Below, in pieces: positions 39,116 to 46,629 of a DNA stretch of 64,000 bases (positions within the stretch are counted from its first letter, which is position 1; each line of letters opens with the position of its first letter). Source of the stretch: Haloarcula amylovorans. Lineage in GTDB: Archaea > Halobacteriota > Halobacteria > Halobacteriales > Haloarculaceae. The translations under genes and the position numbers were made by a program. The notes below the pieces were generated by a model. The model was not told the DNA's origin. It saw only the letters and a list, made by a program, of their open reading frames with translations, and did not search any database. The stretch spans positions 1-64,000 of the forward strand of contig NZ_SRIF01000015.1 of the NCBI RefSeq assembly GCF_004681185.1. The letters run 5' to 3'.

Positions 39116-39433
39116 TTAGCGGCGGTTCTCCATCCCGAAGGGGTTGAAATTCGAGAGGGAGCGCCGCCACGACCGCGGGTTCGTCTGCAGGTCCGACTCG
39201 CGGACGTTCTTGTAATTCCCGAGGAAGAAATAGAAGAACAGGGCGAGCATGATGATGCCCGCGCCGTAGAAGCCGGTGATGATCGTCACCAGCGCGGCGA
39301 GAATCCACGTCAAAGCAAGTGCCATCTGAATGATGGACTGCAGCGGGCTGGCGTGTTTCGAGTAGCGTTGATGGAGCAGGTAGCCGCCAGCGAGGCCGGC
39401 GACGATCGCGCCGAGTGCTTCGAGAGCCGGCAT
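39116..39433 (-). CDS. Small membrane protein
   Basis: The 105-residue protein has three hydrophobic segments (about 3-21, 33-54 and 57-72) and a polar basic C-terminal tail ending NPFGMENRR. Its start overlaps the stop of the gene upstream (TGATG). A 39-base gap follows before the next gene. Confidence 0.6.
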   Translation of the reverse strand: MPALEALGAIVAGLAGGYLLHQRYSKHASPLQSIIQMALALTWILAALVTIITGFYGAGIIMLALFFYFFLGNYKNVRESDLQTNPRSWRRSLSNFNPFGMENRR

Positions 39434-39663
39434 CAGCGACCCTCCCTACTGTCGTCGCTCTGTCGGGCCTGCTGTGCCTGGAGGCGGCCCTTCTTGCCCG
39501 AGTGGGCCGAGACAATATAGTCGCCGACCCACGGCGCGACCAGCCGGACGGCAAGGATGAGACCGCCGATGATGGCGGCGAGGACGGCCCCGCCGGGATT
39601 CATCAGACTCACCGCGATGATGAGTCCAACCACGCTCAACAGGACGACGTCGAAGAGCTGCAT
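39433..39663 (-). CDS. Two-helix membrane protein
   Basis: The 76-residue protein consists of two hydrophobic helices (about 3-20 and 25-48) and a basic cytosolic tail (HSGKKGRLQAQQARQSDDSREGR). Size and layout resemble VirB2/VirB3-type subunits or viral small membrane proteins, although no homology is visible. Both ends have TGATG junctions. Confidence 0.58.
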   Translation of the reverse strand: MQLFDVVLLSVVGLIIAVSLMNPGGAVLAAIIGGLILAVRLVAPWVGDYIVSAHSGKKGRLQAQQARQSDDSREGR

Positions 39664-40580
39664 CAGGCCGACACCTCCGGCATCGCGATGAACGGGAGGA
39701 ACGACGTGAGGTCAAGCCACGAGCGTTTGTACGACCGTACCTCTGCGAGCGCTTCGTCTTTCATCGTTGGATTCGCTCGGAACTCTATCTGGGCGTTTTC
39801 GTCTTCCATGACGAATCGAACCTTGTCCGGCCCGGGCGTCGAGTAGTAGACCGGGTCTTCGGTGTCGGTATCAACCGGCCGCCACGGGTCGTCCTTCGAG
39901 AGCCGGTAGACGGCATTCCACTCCTCGATGCGTTCAGCCGAGGAGTTCGGATGGTCCAGACGAACAGTCACCGTCTCGCTCTCACTGGCGTTGAAGTAGT
40001 AGACACGCTTCGAGAGGCCCTCGTCTGACTCGTTGTCATCACCGAACGGCGAGTAGTCGCTTAGCCGTTCGAGGATTCCCTGTGCGTCGCGCTTGCGCTC
40101 GTCGCGCCACGCGGGGAAGAACACCGTCGGTCGCGACGGCGCGAACGTCACCGTCGCGTTGGCTGGGACGGTGAACGAGACCTCAGTGTACGATGACTGT
40201 GTGTCGAAGTCCGTCACGTCACTCCACTGGGCCGTCGTCTCGCCGTCGACGCTCTCGACGTCGCCGAGCGTCGCCGCCGGCAGAATCTCGTCAGAGATGT
40301 CGACGGTCATGTTGACACAGTAGGAGTTGGGATTTTCGGCGGTCAGTCGGTGCACGACCTCGGTTTCGTTGAGTGTCACGCGAGTGTTCTGCTTCGTGGC
40401 AGATGCACTCCCGCTGTCGTTCGTCGCGTTGATGACCGACTGGTCAGTCCGGAATGCGTCGTAGTAGACGCTCGTCGAGCACTGAGTCGTTGAGGTCTCC
40501 GTCGCGGTCTGGCCGGCGACGGGAGCGACCATCGAGACCAGCAAGAGACCAGCCACGACCAGCGCCGTGAGCGAACGCAT
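39663..40580 (-). CDS. Exported protein with signal peptide
   Basis: The 305-residue protein starts at the ATG at 40580, giving MRSLTALVVAGLLLVSMVAP as a signal peptide. The mature part is beta-rich with many sequons (NAT, NDS, NET, NSS) and repeated short strands (VEVSFTVPANATVTFAPS-like segment). No further membrane helix is clear, so it may be released or held by partners. It is paired with the similar protein at 42026. Confidence 0.6.
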   Translation of the reverse strand: MRSLTALVVAGLLLVSMVAPVAGQTATETSTTQCSTSVYYDAFRTDQSVINATNDSGSASATKQNTRVTLNETEVVHRLTAENPNSYCVNMTVDISDEILPAATLGDVESVDGETTAQWSDVTDFDTQSSYTEVSFTVPANATVTFAPSRPTVFFPAWRDERKRDAQGILERLSDYSPFGDDNESDEGLSKRVYYFNASESETVTVRLDHPNSSAERIEEWNAVYRLSKDDPWRPVDTDTEDPVYYSTPGPDKVRFVMEDENAQIEFRANPTMKDEALAEVRSYKRSWLDLTSFLPFIAMPEVSA

Positions 40581-40897
40581 CAGCGACCCCTCCACGGGAT
40601 GAGGCTCACCCACAGGTCGTGGGCGTCGCGGCCGAGCTCGCCCTCCCAGAGATACGCACCGAAGTCTTGGAACCGATCGACCGGGAGGGCGACTGCCCCC
40701 CAGACGAAGATGGCGATGCTCGCGATAGCGGCCAATATCAGGATATCGCTCGTCAGGCCGATGTAGATGAGCACGAGCAGCCCAAAGACGAACAGGCCCA
40801 TGCTCCCTGCCTTGAACAGGCCGCGCTCAAGTGAGAACACTCGTTTCTGGACTCGTTGCCGTCGTGAGCGTGACTTCCGTCCTGTTTTCCGTGGCAT
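40580..40897 (-). CDS. Membrane protein with basic N-terminus
   Basis: The 105-residue protein opens with a highly basic stretch (RKTGRKSRSRRQRVQKR) before two membrane helices (about 31-47 and 51-72) and ends in a soluble tail. The basic arm is unusual in this proteome and could bind DNA or lipid. TAATG and TGATG-type junctions tie it to both neighbours. Confidence 0.6.
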   Translation of the reverse strand: MPRKTGRKSRSRRQRVQKRVFSLERGLFKAGSMGLFVFGLLVLIYIGLTSDILILAAIASIAIFVWGAVALPVDRFQDFGAYLWEGELGRDAHDLWVSLIPWRGR

Positions 40898-41244
40898 TAC
40901 TCACCGTCCTCCCGGCGAGCGTACCGCCGGGTTCGTGACGCCCCGACCGTCTTTCGCGCACGTTTCGAGACTCGGTTCCGAACTCGACGGCCCCGCTCGG
41001 TTCGGCGGGCGACCAGCACCGTGCCGGCAAAGCCCAGCAGGATAACCAGCGCGATCGGGCCGCCGAAGACTGCAGCGAGGATGAGAAACTCGTCGAGGAA
41101 GAACAGCACAACGATGACGCCGAGGCCGACTTTCAGAATCGGATTCGGGATGTCCTCCGTAGGCGCACGGTCGCGCAGCTCGCGACCGCCAACGCGAAGA
41201 CGTGACACCTGCTCGCCCAGCCACGTGACTGGAGTGAGTAACAC
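40897..41244 (-). CDS. Membrane protein, GTG start
   Basis: The 115-residue protein starts at a GTG. It has two adjacent hydrophobic segments (about 34-50 and 53-76) and then a basic tail (RRTERGRRVRNRVSKRARKTVGASRTRR). Basic tails recur in three proteins of this cluster. Confidence 0.58.
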   Translation of the reverse strand: MLLTPVTWLGEQVSRLRVGGRELRDRAPTEDIPNPILKVGLGVIVVLFFLDEFLILAAVFGGPIALVILLGFAGTVLVARRTERGRRVRNRVSKRARKTVGASRTRRYARREDGE

Positions 41245-41247
41245 GGG

Positions 41248-41652
41248 TCATCGCCCCCGACGGCGGCCGTAGCTCCCGTCGCCGCCGCGTCCGGGCAGCG
41301 ACGGAGAGAACAGCGAAGTTGTCTTGTCCCACGCTCCGGACCCAGCGTCCGAGAACCGTAGGACGCCGATGGTCAGGAACACGCCCCAGAAGAGGACGAA
41401 CGCGAGCGTGATGCCACCAGTGAACAGCGAGGTCGCGATGGACCACCCGATGAGGATGATGGAGCCCTCGATCTGGTCCTGCGGGTCGTCGCCATACAGC
41501 GCCTTCGGGATGGCCTCGACGGTAATCTTGAGAATCCAGTCCGGGACGATGCCCTTGACGAGCGACCACGAGAACAGGCTTCGGAGCCCCGACGCGATCT
41601 GGGAGACCTGCCTCCAGACGAATTTGGGCGCTTTGAGCAGTCGTTTCGGCAT
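41248..41652 (-). CDS. Membrane protein of the envelope cluster
   Basis: The 134-residue protein has an amphipathic N-terminal part (FVWRQVSQIASGLRSLFSW), two hydrophobic helices (about 63-78 and 82-101) and a Gly/Arg-rich C-terminus (LPGRGGDGSYGRRRGR). A 3-base gap separates it from the next gene. Function unknown. Confidence 0.58.
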   Translation of the reverse strand: MPKRLLKAPKFVWRQVSQIASGLRSLFSWSLVKGIVPDWILKITVEAIPKALYGDDPQDQIEGSIILIGWSIATSLFTGGITLAFVLFWGVFLTIGVLRFSDAGSGAWDKTTSLFSPSLPGRGGDGSYGRRRGR

Positions 41653-41654
41653 CG

Positions 41655-42029
41655 TCAGTCCCTCCGTCGCTTGTACTTCTTGCTGCTCGATTCGCCTCGT
41701 CGGACGCGTGATGTGACTGGCTTGAACCCGCTCTTGAAGGCCGCGGCCGTGAACTTCGGGACCTTCGCTATGTCTCCCGGGATGCGCCCCCAGTCGATTC
41801 GAGACGGGTTGAGGGCATTCCCGATACCATTGACGACGGCGTAGTAGAGGAACAGCGGAATCTTAGCAAACTCGCCCAGGAATCCTTGAGCCTTCCACTT
41901 CGTCCGTCGGGCGGCCGTCTGGGCGCGGTTCTCGTGGGCCTGACGGCCACGGTCAGACTGCTTCTTCGAGTCGTACAGTCGGCCGTCGCTCCCGCGTGTG
42001 CGGCCACGATCGTCGCCGCCGAAGGTCAT
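41655..42029 (-). CDS. Basic protein with an amphipathic/hydrophobic segment
   Basis: The 124-residue protein has a charged N-terminus (GSDGRLYDSKKQSDRGRQAHEN), a hydrophobic middle (FAKIPLFLYYAVVNGIG, about 53-69) and a lysine/arginine-rich C-terminus ending KKYKRRRD. Its net positive charge stands out. It overlaps the next exported protein gene by 4 bases. Confidence 0.58.
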   Translation of the reverse strand: MTFGGDDRGRTRGSDGRLYDSKKQSDRGRQAHENRAQTAARRTKWKAQGFLGEFAKIPLFLYYAVVNGIGNALNPSRIDWGRIPGDIAKVPKFTAAAFKSGFKPVTSRVRRGESSSKKYKRRRD

Positions 42030-42757
42030 TCGTCGCCACCTTCGAGAACGGCCTGCTCGTCCATCCAGATGGTCGAGCGGATGTCACAGTTCTGGAGGTC
42101 GACGAGTTTGCCCTTCCACGGGGCCTGGGCCGAACAGTAGCGACCGCCAAGTCGTTGCTGGTAAGATGTCCCCATCGACTCGCCGTTGTTGATGCGCTCG
42201 GCGATCGAGGTCGTGAGGGTGGGGAGGTTCTCGGCTGCGTCGCCGTCGACGACCCATAGCTCGTCTGTCTCACGGTTCGTCTCGTTGAACTCCGGGCGGT
42301 CCAGCACACGAAGGTTCGAGATGTTACCGTTCGAAACGTCGCCGACGAGGAAGACCGTCACCGGATCGCTGTCCTCGTGAGCGATCATGACCGCGTGTGT
42401 GTCCGAAGCGCTCGTGAAGTTCGAGTTCGAGTTGAGTTCCTTTTCGAACGTCGCGTTGTTGGCCTGGACGACGCGCTCGAATTCCGTCGCGGTATCGTCG
42501 TTCGTCGGCACGTCTGCGAACGGATTCGAGATCGCTCGGTCGAGTTGGCCGTCTATCGCTGCGAGGCCATTGACGGCCGACGATGGTGCGTACGAGCGAA
42601 TCCGGTCGAAGATACCGTCGGGCTCTTCGTCTTGGGACTCTTCGACGGTGGTCATCCACTCGTCGATTGGGTCGTTGCTCGCTGCGGCCGCCGGGGAAAC
42701 CGCGACGGTCGCGACGAGAAGCAATGCTAGCGTAACGGTGAGTGTTTGTCTGAGCAT
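42026..42757 (-). CDS. Exported protein with signal peptide
   Basis: The 243-residue protein has a signal peptide (LTVTLALLLVATVAVSPAAAA) and an acidic mature part with several sequons (NNAT, NFT, NIS, NET). Two late cysteines (RYCSAQAP, LQNCDIRST) could form a disulfide. It resembles the 305-residue exported protein in general layout, so two exported subunits bracket the small membrane proteins. Confidence 0.6.
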   Translation of the reverse strand: MLRQTLTVTLALLLVATVAVSPAAAASNDPIDEWMTTVEESQDEEPDGIFDRIRSYAPSSAVNGLAAIDGQLDRAISNPFADVPTNDDTATEFERVVQANNATFEKELNSNSNFTSASDTHAVMIAHEDSDPVTVFLVGDVSNGNISNLRVLDRPEFNETNRETDELWVVDGDAAENLPTLTTSIAERINNGESMGTSYQQRLGGRYCSAQAPWKGKLVDLQNCDIRSTIWMDEQAVLEGGDE

Positions 42758-42759
42758 AG

Positions 42760-43287
42760 TCAGTTACTCCAGTACCGGCCGACAATCGCGCCGGCGTACG
42801 GTCCGGGCAGGAAAATGGAAGATAGCATGGCAACCGCCATCGCCCGTAGCGGCGTGATGCCGTCCTTGGTGGCGAAGAACATGCTCCCGTAAATCTCCGA
42901 GTTGACGCTCGCAACCCACATCGCCATCGCCATCGTCGTGATTACGAGGTTGATTGCGACGAACATCGCCAACTGGATGCCGAGTCTGTGGTACCAGTCG
43001 GCTGGTGAGGCCGGGGCATGGCGGTAAATCGCCACCGCTGCTAAGACTGACAGCGGAATCGACAACAAGAACGCCAGTGAAAGCCATTCATACGTCGTTG
43101 CTGGGAGTTGGAGTGGTTGTGGCGACGACTCTGGAAGGGTCCCTCCAGCGAGTATGTTCAAAACCGCAAGCCAGACCACGGTCCCAATAACGGAGGGTGT
43201 CAGGAACTTGCCAGCGACGACAGGGAGCGACTCTCCCCTGCTATCTGGAGAACTGTCCGCTGTCGAGATGAAGGTGCTGTGAGACAT
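42760..43287 (-). CDS. Four-helix membrane protein, first gene of the envelope cluster
   Basis: The 175-residue protein has a polar N-terminus and about four hydrophobic segments (about 33-48, 68-86, 103-123 and 148-168). It begins 42 bases after the FkbM gene, so the cluster may share a transcript with that gene. Ends 2 bases before the exported protein gene. Confidence 0.6.
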   Translation of the reverse strand: MSHSTFISTADSSPDSRGESLPVVAGKFLTPSVIGTVVWLAVLNILAGGTLPESSPQPLQLPATTYEWLSLAFLLSIPLSVLAAVAIYRHAPASPADWYHRLGIQLAMFVAINLVITTMAMAMWVASVNSEIYGSMFFATKDGITPLRAMAVAMLSSIFLPGPYAGAIVGRYWSN

Positions 43288-43329
43288 GATTATCGTTCAC
43301 TCCTGATTAACGCAGCCATTGTCTACTGG

Positions 43330-44139
43330 TCATTTCCTATCTCTGGCTGCCCGCTCCTGACGGGTTGCCACGATGATTTCAGGCTTCTCTGCAAACGGAG
43401 ACGCTACATCGAATCCGAATTCTATCAGCGCGCGCTTGACAGCGGCGTCGTCGTGACTGTGTAACTCCACGAATACGGTTCGCGACTCGCGTAACCGCTC
43501 AGACATGCCCTGAACTGTGCTCAGTTCAGCCCCTTCGACATCGATTTTCACAATATCAGGATCGGGACGGTCAATATTGTCGCCGGCCGCCACGTCCACC
43601 GGTATCTCGATGCCGGTCGCCATCTCATCGGTCAACGACCCTTTGCCGCCGCCAGCGACGCCACGATCATCTAGGGTCAGTATCTCCTGTCCCTGGCTAT
43701 CTGAGAGAGCACGGGAGTCAACGGTCACTACAGCGTCGTTGAGCACAGCGTTGGCGCGGATGGCCTGCTGATTAGCAGGAACCGGTTCGAACGCGACTGC
43801 CTCCGCACCCTGTTGAGCAGCAATTAATGCGTAGGCACCAACGTTCGACCCAACATCCCACACGGTATCGCCCGGGCGAACACGGATAGCCCACTCGCGC
43901 AGGATATCACGTTCGATGTAGAGGTTACGCCGTTGGTCGAACTCACCAACAGTCTGCTGCCGGAGGCGGATAGTTGTTTCATCGGTAGTGAGTCGAAACG
44001 TCCCCGGGAACAGCGAGTGGGCTCTTCGGCACCGTCGGCGGAGTCCCCACGATAGTTCGCGGCCAGCTTCAACGACGCCGGCGATGCCGTCTCGCCGGAC
44101 GTCATGCATCGTGTTGCGTGCCCAGTCGGTAGCCGTCAT
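43330..44139 (-). CDS. FkbM-family SAM-dependent methyltransferase
   Basis: The 269-residue protein carries the SAM-binding motif TVWDVGSNVGAYALIAAQQGAEAVAFEPVPAN (about residues 91-122) and the FkbM signature DIVKIDVEGAELSTVQGM, with the C-terminal VFVELHSHDDAAV. These enzymes O-methylate sugars, often on glycolipids or glycoproteins. Its place between the glycosylatable exported protein and the envelope cluster suggests methylation of a glycan on those proteins. A GGAGG Shine-Dalgarno lies 8 bases before the ATG. Confidence 0.85.
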   Translation of the reverse strand: MTATDWARNTMHDVRRDGIAGVVEAGRELSWGLRRRCRRAHSLFPGTFRLTTDETTIRLRQQTVGEFDQRRNLYIERDILREWAIRVRPGDTVWDVGSNVGAYALIAAQQGAEAVAFEPVPANQQAIRANAVLNDAVVTVDSRALSDSQGQEILTLDDRGVAGGGKGSLTDEMATGIEIPVDVAAGDNIDRPDPDIVKIDVEGAELSTVQGMSERLRESRTVFVELHSHDDAAVKRALIEFGFDVASPFAEKPEIIVATRQERAARDRK

Positions 44140-44185
44140 AGACGGCCCTCCAAGTTGATGATGTACATGTATGAGCTCACCTCTG

Positions 44186-44480
44186 TACTCCCCGGAGTCG
44201 GATTTGAACCGACGCCGTTACCGGGGCAAAACCCGCCGACGGAGTTGCACCGTCGCTGTCTAGAACGGGCTGGGTAGGGGTATGAAAAAGGGTGGCAAGA
44301 TGGATGGTGGGGTTGGGATTGGTGGTGCCTCGAAGCGTGGTCGTCGGGGTTGTCGAACGACCACGCACAGGCATGGTGCCGGATTTGGACCCTCCGAGCC
44401 GGGGTAGCCGCCGCCCGGGGAATCGAACCCCGGCGATCGTCGGGAAGTGAATCCGACGACCGGCCATCGCGACGATAAAA
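44186..44480 (-). ncRNA. Array of degenerate tRNA-like elements
   Basis: On the - strand this 295-base gap contains tRNA-like modules and ends in T-tracts. Module A (about 44407-44475) has a perfect T-arm CGGGG-TTCGATT-CCCCG, a 6-bp acceptor-like pairing (CGTCGC/GCGGCG) and a TTCACTT anticodon-like loop, but no D-arm. Module C (about 44189-44280) has T-arm GTCGG-TTCAAAT-CCGAC followed by CCGGGGA, an anticodon-like arm GACGG-TGCAACT-CCGTC (CAA) and a variable-arm-like CGGG/CCCG, reminiscent of tRNA-Leu but with G at position 33 and poor acceptor pairing. Between them lies a 10-bp stem (44335-44344 with 44357-44366). None is a normal tRNA. Confidence 0.55.
44476..44480 (-). terminator. T-tract after the secreted glycoprotein gene
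   Basis: On the - strand the gene at 44499-45554 is followed 18 bases after its stop by CGCTTTTTATCG. Archaeal termination commonly occurs at such T-runs, which would separate this gene from the tRNA-like elements. A second T5 tract at 44285-44289 lies within the array. Confidence 0.45.
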
Positions 44481-44498
44481 AGCGGAAGTGAGGACGGC

Positions 44499-45554
44499 TT
44501 ACGCGACCGCCTCGAAGGTCGGGTTGCCGCCGAAGTACTCGCCGTTCGTGAACGCCGCGTACCAGACGTTGCCGTCGTAATCGTAGCTGCTGAACATGGA
44601 CTCAGCGTCTGCGAAGTCCATCTTCTCGTTGGCCGTGATTTTGACGGTCGCCGTCTCGTCGTCGGAGTCCATCAGCGAGCCTGCGTTGTGGACGGTCGCC
44701 ATCTTGCCGTCCTCCTGGATGGTCATGTAGGCGTCTTCGGACGTGTCGACCCACTCGGGAGCCTCAGCGCCCTCGGCCATCATCGGGACGACCTTGCCGT
44801 TGACCGTCGTCGTGCCGAGGTAGGCGACGCCATCGGACGTGTCAGATGCGTCGTAGACCTTTGCGAGCGACGACGCTGCATCGGAGTTGCCCGTGTAGAC
44901 GTGGATCTTGTCCTGACTGTCACCGTTGACGCCGATCTCCTGCTCGATGCGAGCTGGGCCAGCGTCGGAGTCGTCGGTACTGTTAGCGAAGGGGTTGACA
45001 GTCGATAGCGACGACGCGAGGCCGGCGACCGACCACGTGGAGATGGTCGCCGTCTCCGTCTCACTATCGTTGTAGTAGATGAACGACGTGTTGGCGTCGT
45101 TGGCGAACGTGTAGCTCACGTTCGTCGTATCCGCGTCTGCGCCGAGGGACGTGTCGTTGATGATCTCGGCGGTGAGGTCGACGTTCTCGCCCGCGTCTGC
45201 CTCGATGCCAGTGTAATCGCTGGCGTCGTCGGCGAACGTGGCGTTGACGTAGTACGTCGAGGTTGCGGTCGTCTGCCATTCGAGCACGTCGCTACTGTTC
45301 TGCTCGTAGCTTTCCAGCGTCCGGTCACCCTGCTGGACGTCGACGCCAGTCGAGTTGCTGTCCGCGGAGTACGAGAGCGTGGAGTTGGTCGAGTCGTTGT
45401 ACGTCTGTGTGCTGCCCGCAGTGACTTCGCTGGTGGTCGTCGTGTCGGTCGATTCGCTGTCGACCGACGGCGCGGCGGCCATTGCGGGGCCGGCGATCGC
45501 GGTCATGACGAGTCCGACCACAGCGAGCGCTGCGGCTAACTTCGTGATTTTCAT
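44499..45554 (-). CDS. Secreted, heavily glycosylatable surface or virion protein
   Basis: The 351-residue protein has a clean signal peptide (KLAAALAVVGLVMTAIAGPAMAAA) and a Ser/Thr/Asn/Asp-rich mature chain with at least eight N-x-S/T sequons, mostly in the first 200 residues. The C-terminal part (from about 225) is more compact and acidic, with DDETATVKITANEKMDFADAESMFSSY. There is no PGF-CTERM anchor or C-terminal membrane helix. Codon use is strongly uniform, as in highly expressed genes. It could be a major envelope, S-layer-like or vesicle coat protein of the element. Confidence 0.65.
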   Translation of the reverse strand: MKITKLAAALAVVGLVMTAIAGPAMAAAPSVDSESTDTTTTSEVTAGSTQTYNDSTNSTLSYSADSNSTGVDVQQGDRTLESYEQNSSDVLEWQTTATSTYYVNATFADDASDYTGIEADAGENVDLTAEIINDTSLGADADTTNVSYTFANDANTSFIYYNDSETETATISTWSVAGLASSLSTVNPFANSTDDSDAGPARIEQEIGVNGDSQDKIHVYTGNSDAASSLAKVYDASDTSDGVAYLGTTTVNGKVVPMMAEGAEAPEWVDTSEDAYMTIQEDGKMATVHNAGSLMDSDDETATVKITANEKMDFADAESMFSSYDYDGNVWYAAFTNGEYFGGNPTFEAVA

Positions 45555-45806
45555 TGAGTAAGTGTGACTGCGTGTTGTTCAGATATCGGTGCTCTAGATG
45601 TGGCCCGCACGGGCGGTGGGACCACTGGGGGTGGCGGCCCGCGGGGCGGGGGGATGCCTCCAACTTGATAACGTGCTTTCATGGTTGCTGTTGCTGAGTG
45701 GGGTGATACTTTTTACAGGTGCGTCTGATGAGCTAAGTGAGCGCGGTTCGCCAGAAACCGTCTGGCCGGGTGCTGATACACCCGACCGTGCTTGCCTGGA
45801 GCAAGC
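45555..45806 (-). promoter_or_regulatory. Long GC-rich leader of the secreted protein gene
   Basis: A TATA-like TAAAAAGTAT lies on the - strand at about 45708-45717, roughly 155 bases ahead of the ATG, so the leader would be about 125 bases, long for a haloarchaeon. It contains GC-rich segments (C6 run and GGCCCGCACGGGC-type inverted repeat, about 45601-45616) that could fold. The other end of this region holds the promoter of integrase 2. Confidence 0.45.
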
Positions 45807-45807
45807 A
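45789..45807 (+). promoter_or_regulatory. Perfect hairpin covering the start of integrase 2
   Basis: TGCTTGC (45789-45795) pairs with GCAAGCA (45801-45807) across CTGGA; the last base is the A of the integrase ATG. The structure could be an operator or an RNA hairpin that hides the start codon. Confidence 0.55.
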
Positions 45808-46547
45808 TGTCAACGTACGAATCAGGGCCATTTAGTCGTAGCCCTACGTCAGTAGGTAGTTCAGCCGACAATAGCGTTCATCACTCCAAGGAGTACGCGC
45901 TCGACGACCGTGAGTTCGAGTTGCTTCTTGAGGCGACGTACAAGATGGACAATGATTACTTCGGTCTCGAGTCACGGTTCATCGTCCTGGCTGCCGGCCG
46001 CCTTGGCCTCCGCTCGGGAGAGATCTGCCATATGCACAGAGACTGGCTCGACGATCGCCGACGGATGATCGTTATCCCACCCTATCAGCAGTGTACTCAG
46101 GGCAAGGACGGCGGCATCTGCGGGTCGTGCGAGCAGGCGGCCAAACAGAAGGTAAAGCACAACGACGACGTCGACCTCGAGGAGGCCCGCGCGTCGATGT
46201 GGTCGCCCAAGACATCTGCGGCAGCTCGCGAGGTCCCTTTCGACGCTGAGCCGAGGGCCGAGCTTGCCGTCGAACGGTATCTGGAGAAGCATGGTCGGTT
46301 TCAGGGCAGCCAGACAGGCATCAATCGGCGAGTGACACGCGCCGCGGAGATAGCCGAGGAGTTGGATGCTGACATGGTCACTCCGCACGGCCTTCGAGCG
46401 ACCGCCGCCAGTCGCTTTGCGAGTCGCGGTCTGGACGTCTTGGCGCTCCAGTCGATGTTCGGCTGGGCGCAGTTGAGTACAGCTCATAATTATATCAGGC
46501 GCTCCGGCGAGAACACGGCTCGGGCGATCCGCGACATCCAGTTCTGA
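45807..46547 (+). CDS. Tyrosine recombinase / integrase 2 (catalytic-domain type)
   Basis: The 246-residue protein contains the active-site residues Arg (GRLGLRSGEICH), His-x-x-Arg (TPHGLRATAASRF), His/Trp (FGWAQLS) and Tyr (HNYIRRSG). A Cys cluster CTQGKDGGICGSCEQ sits as an insertion between strands, a feature of haloarchaeal virus and plasmid integrases. It lacks most of the N-terminal core-binding domain, so it is short. The adjacent tRNA-like elements are natural candidates for its attachment sites. T6 at about 46560 may end the transcript. Confidence 0.85.
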   Translation: MSTYESGPFSRSPTSVGSSADNSVHHSKEYALDDREFELLLEATYKMDNDYFGLESRFIVLAAGRLGLRSGEICHMHRDWLDDRRRMIVIPPYQQCTQGKDGGICGSCEQAAKQKVKHNDDVDLEEARASMWSPKTSAAAREVPFDAEPRAELAVERYLEKHGRFQGSQTGINRRVTRAAEIAEELDADMVTPHGLRATAASRFASRGLDVLALQSMFGWAQLSTAHNYIRRSGENTARAIRDIQF

Positions 46548-46629
46548 CGTCCCGGTTCGTTTTTTCGCGACCTTTATTTCATGCGGTCGGTCGCGGACTG
46601 GCTGTTATTGAGAGCTTCAACGCTGACCG

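Noticed and set aside
28801..43287. A tailed-virus structural module
   Set aside because: I found no major capsid, portal, terminase large subunit, protease or tail-tape-measure signatures.
44186..44280. A functional tRNA-Leu gene
   Set aside because: The anticodon-like loop has G where U33 is required, the D-arm is missing and the acceptor pairs only over four bases.
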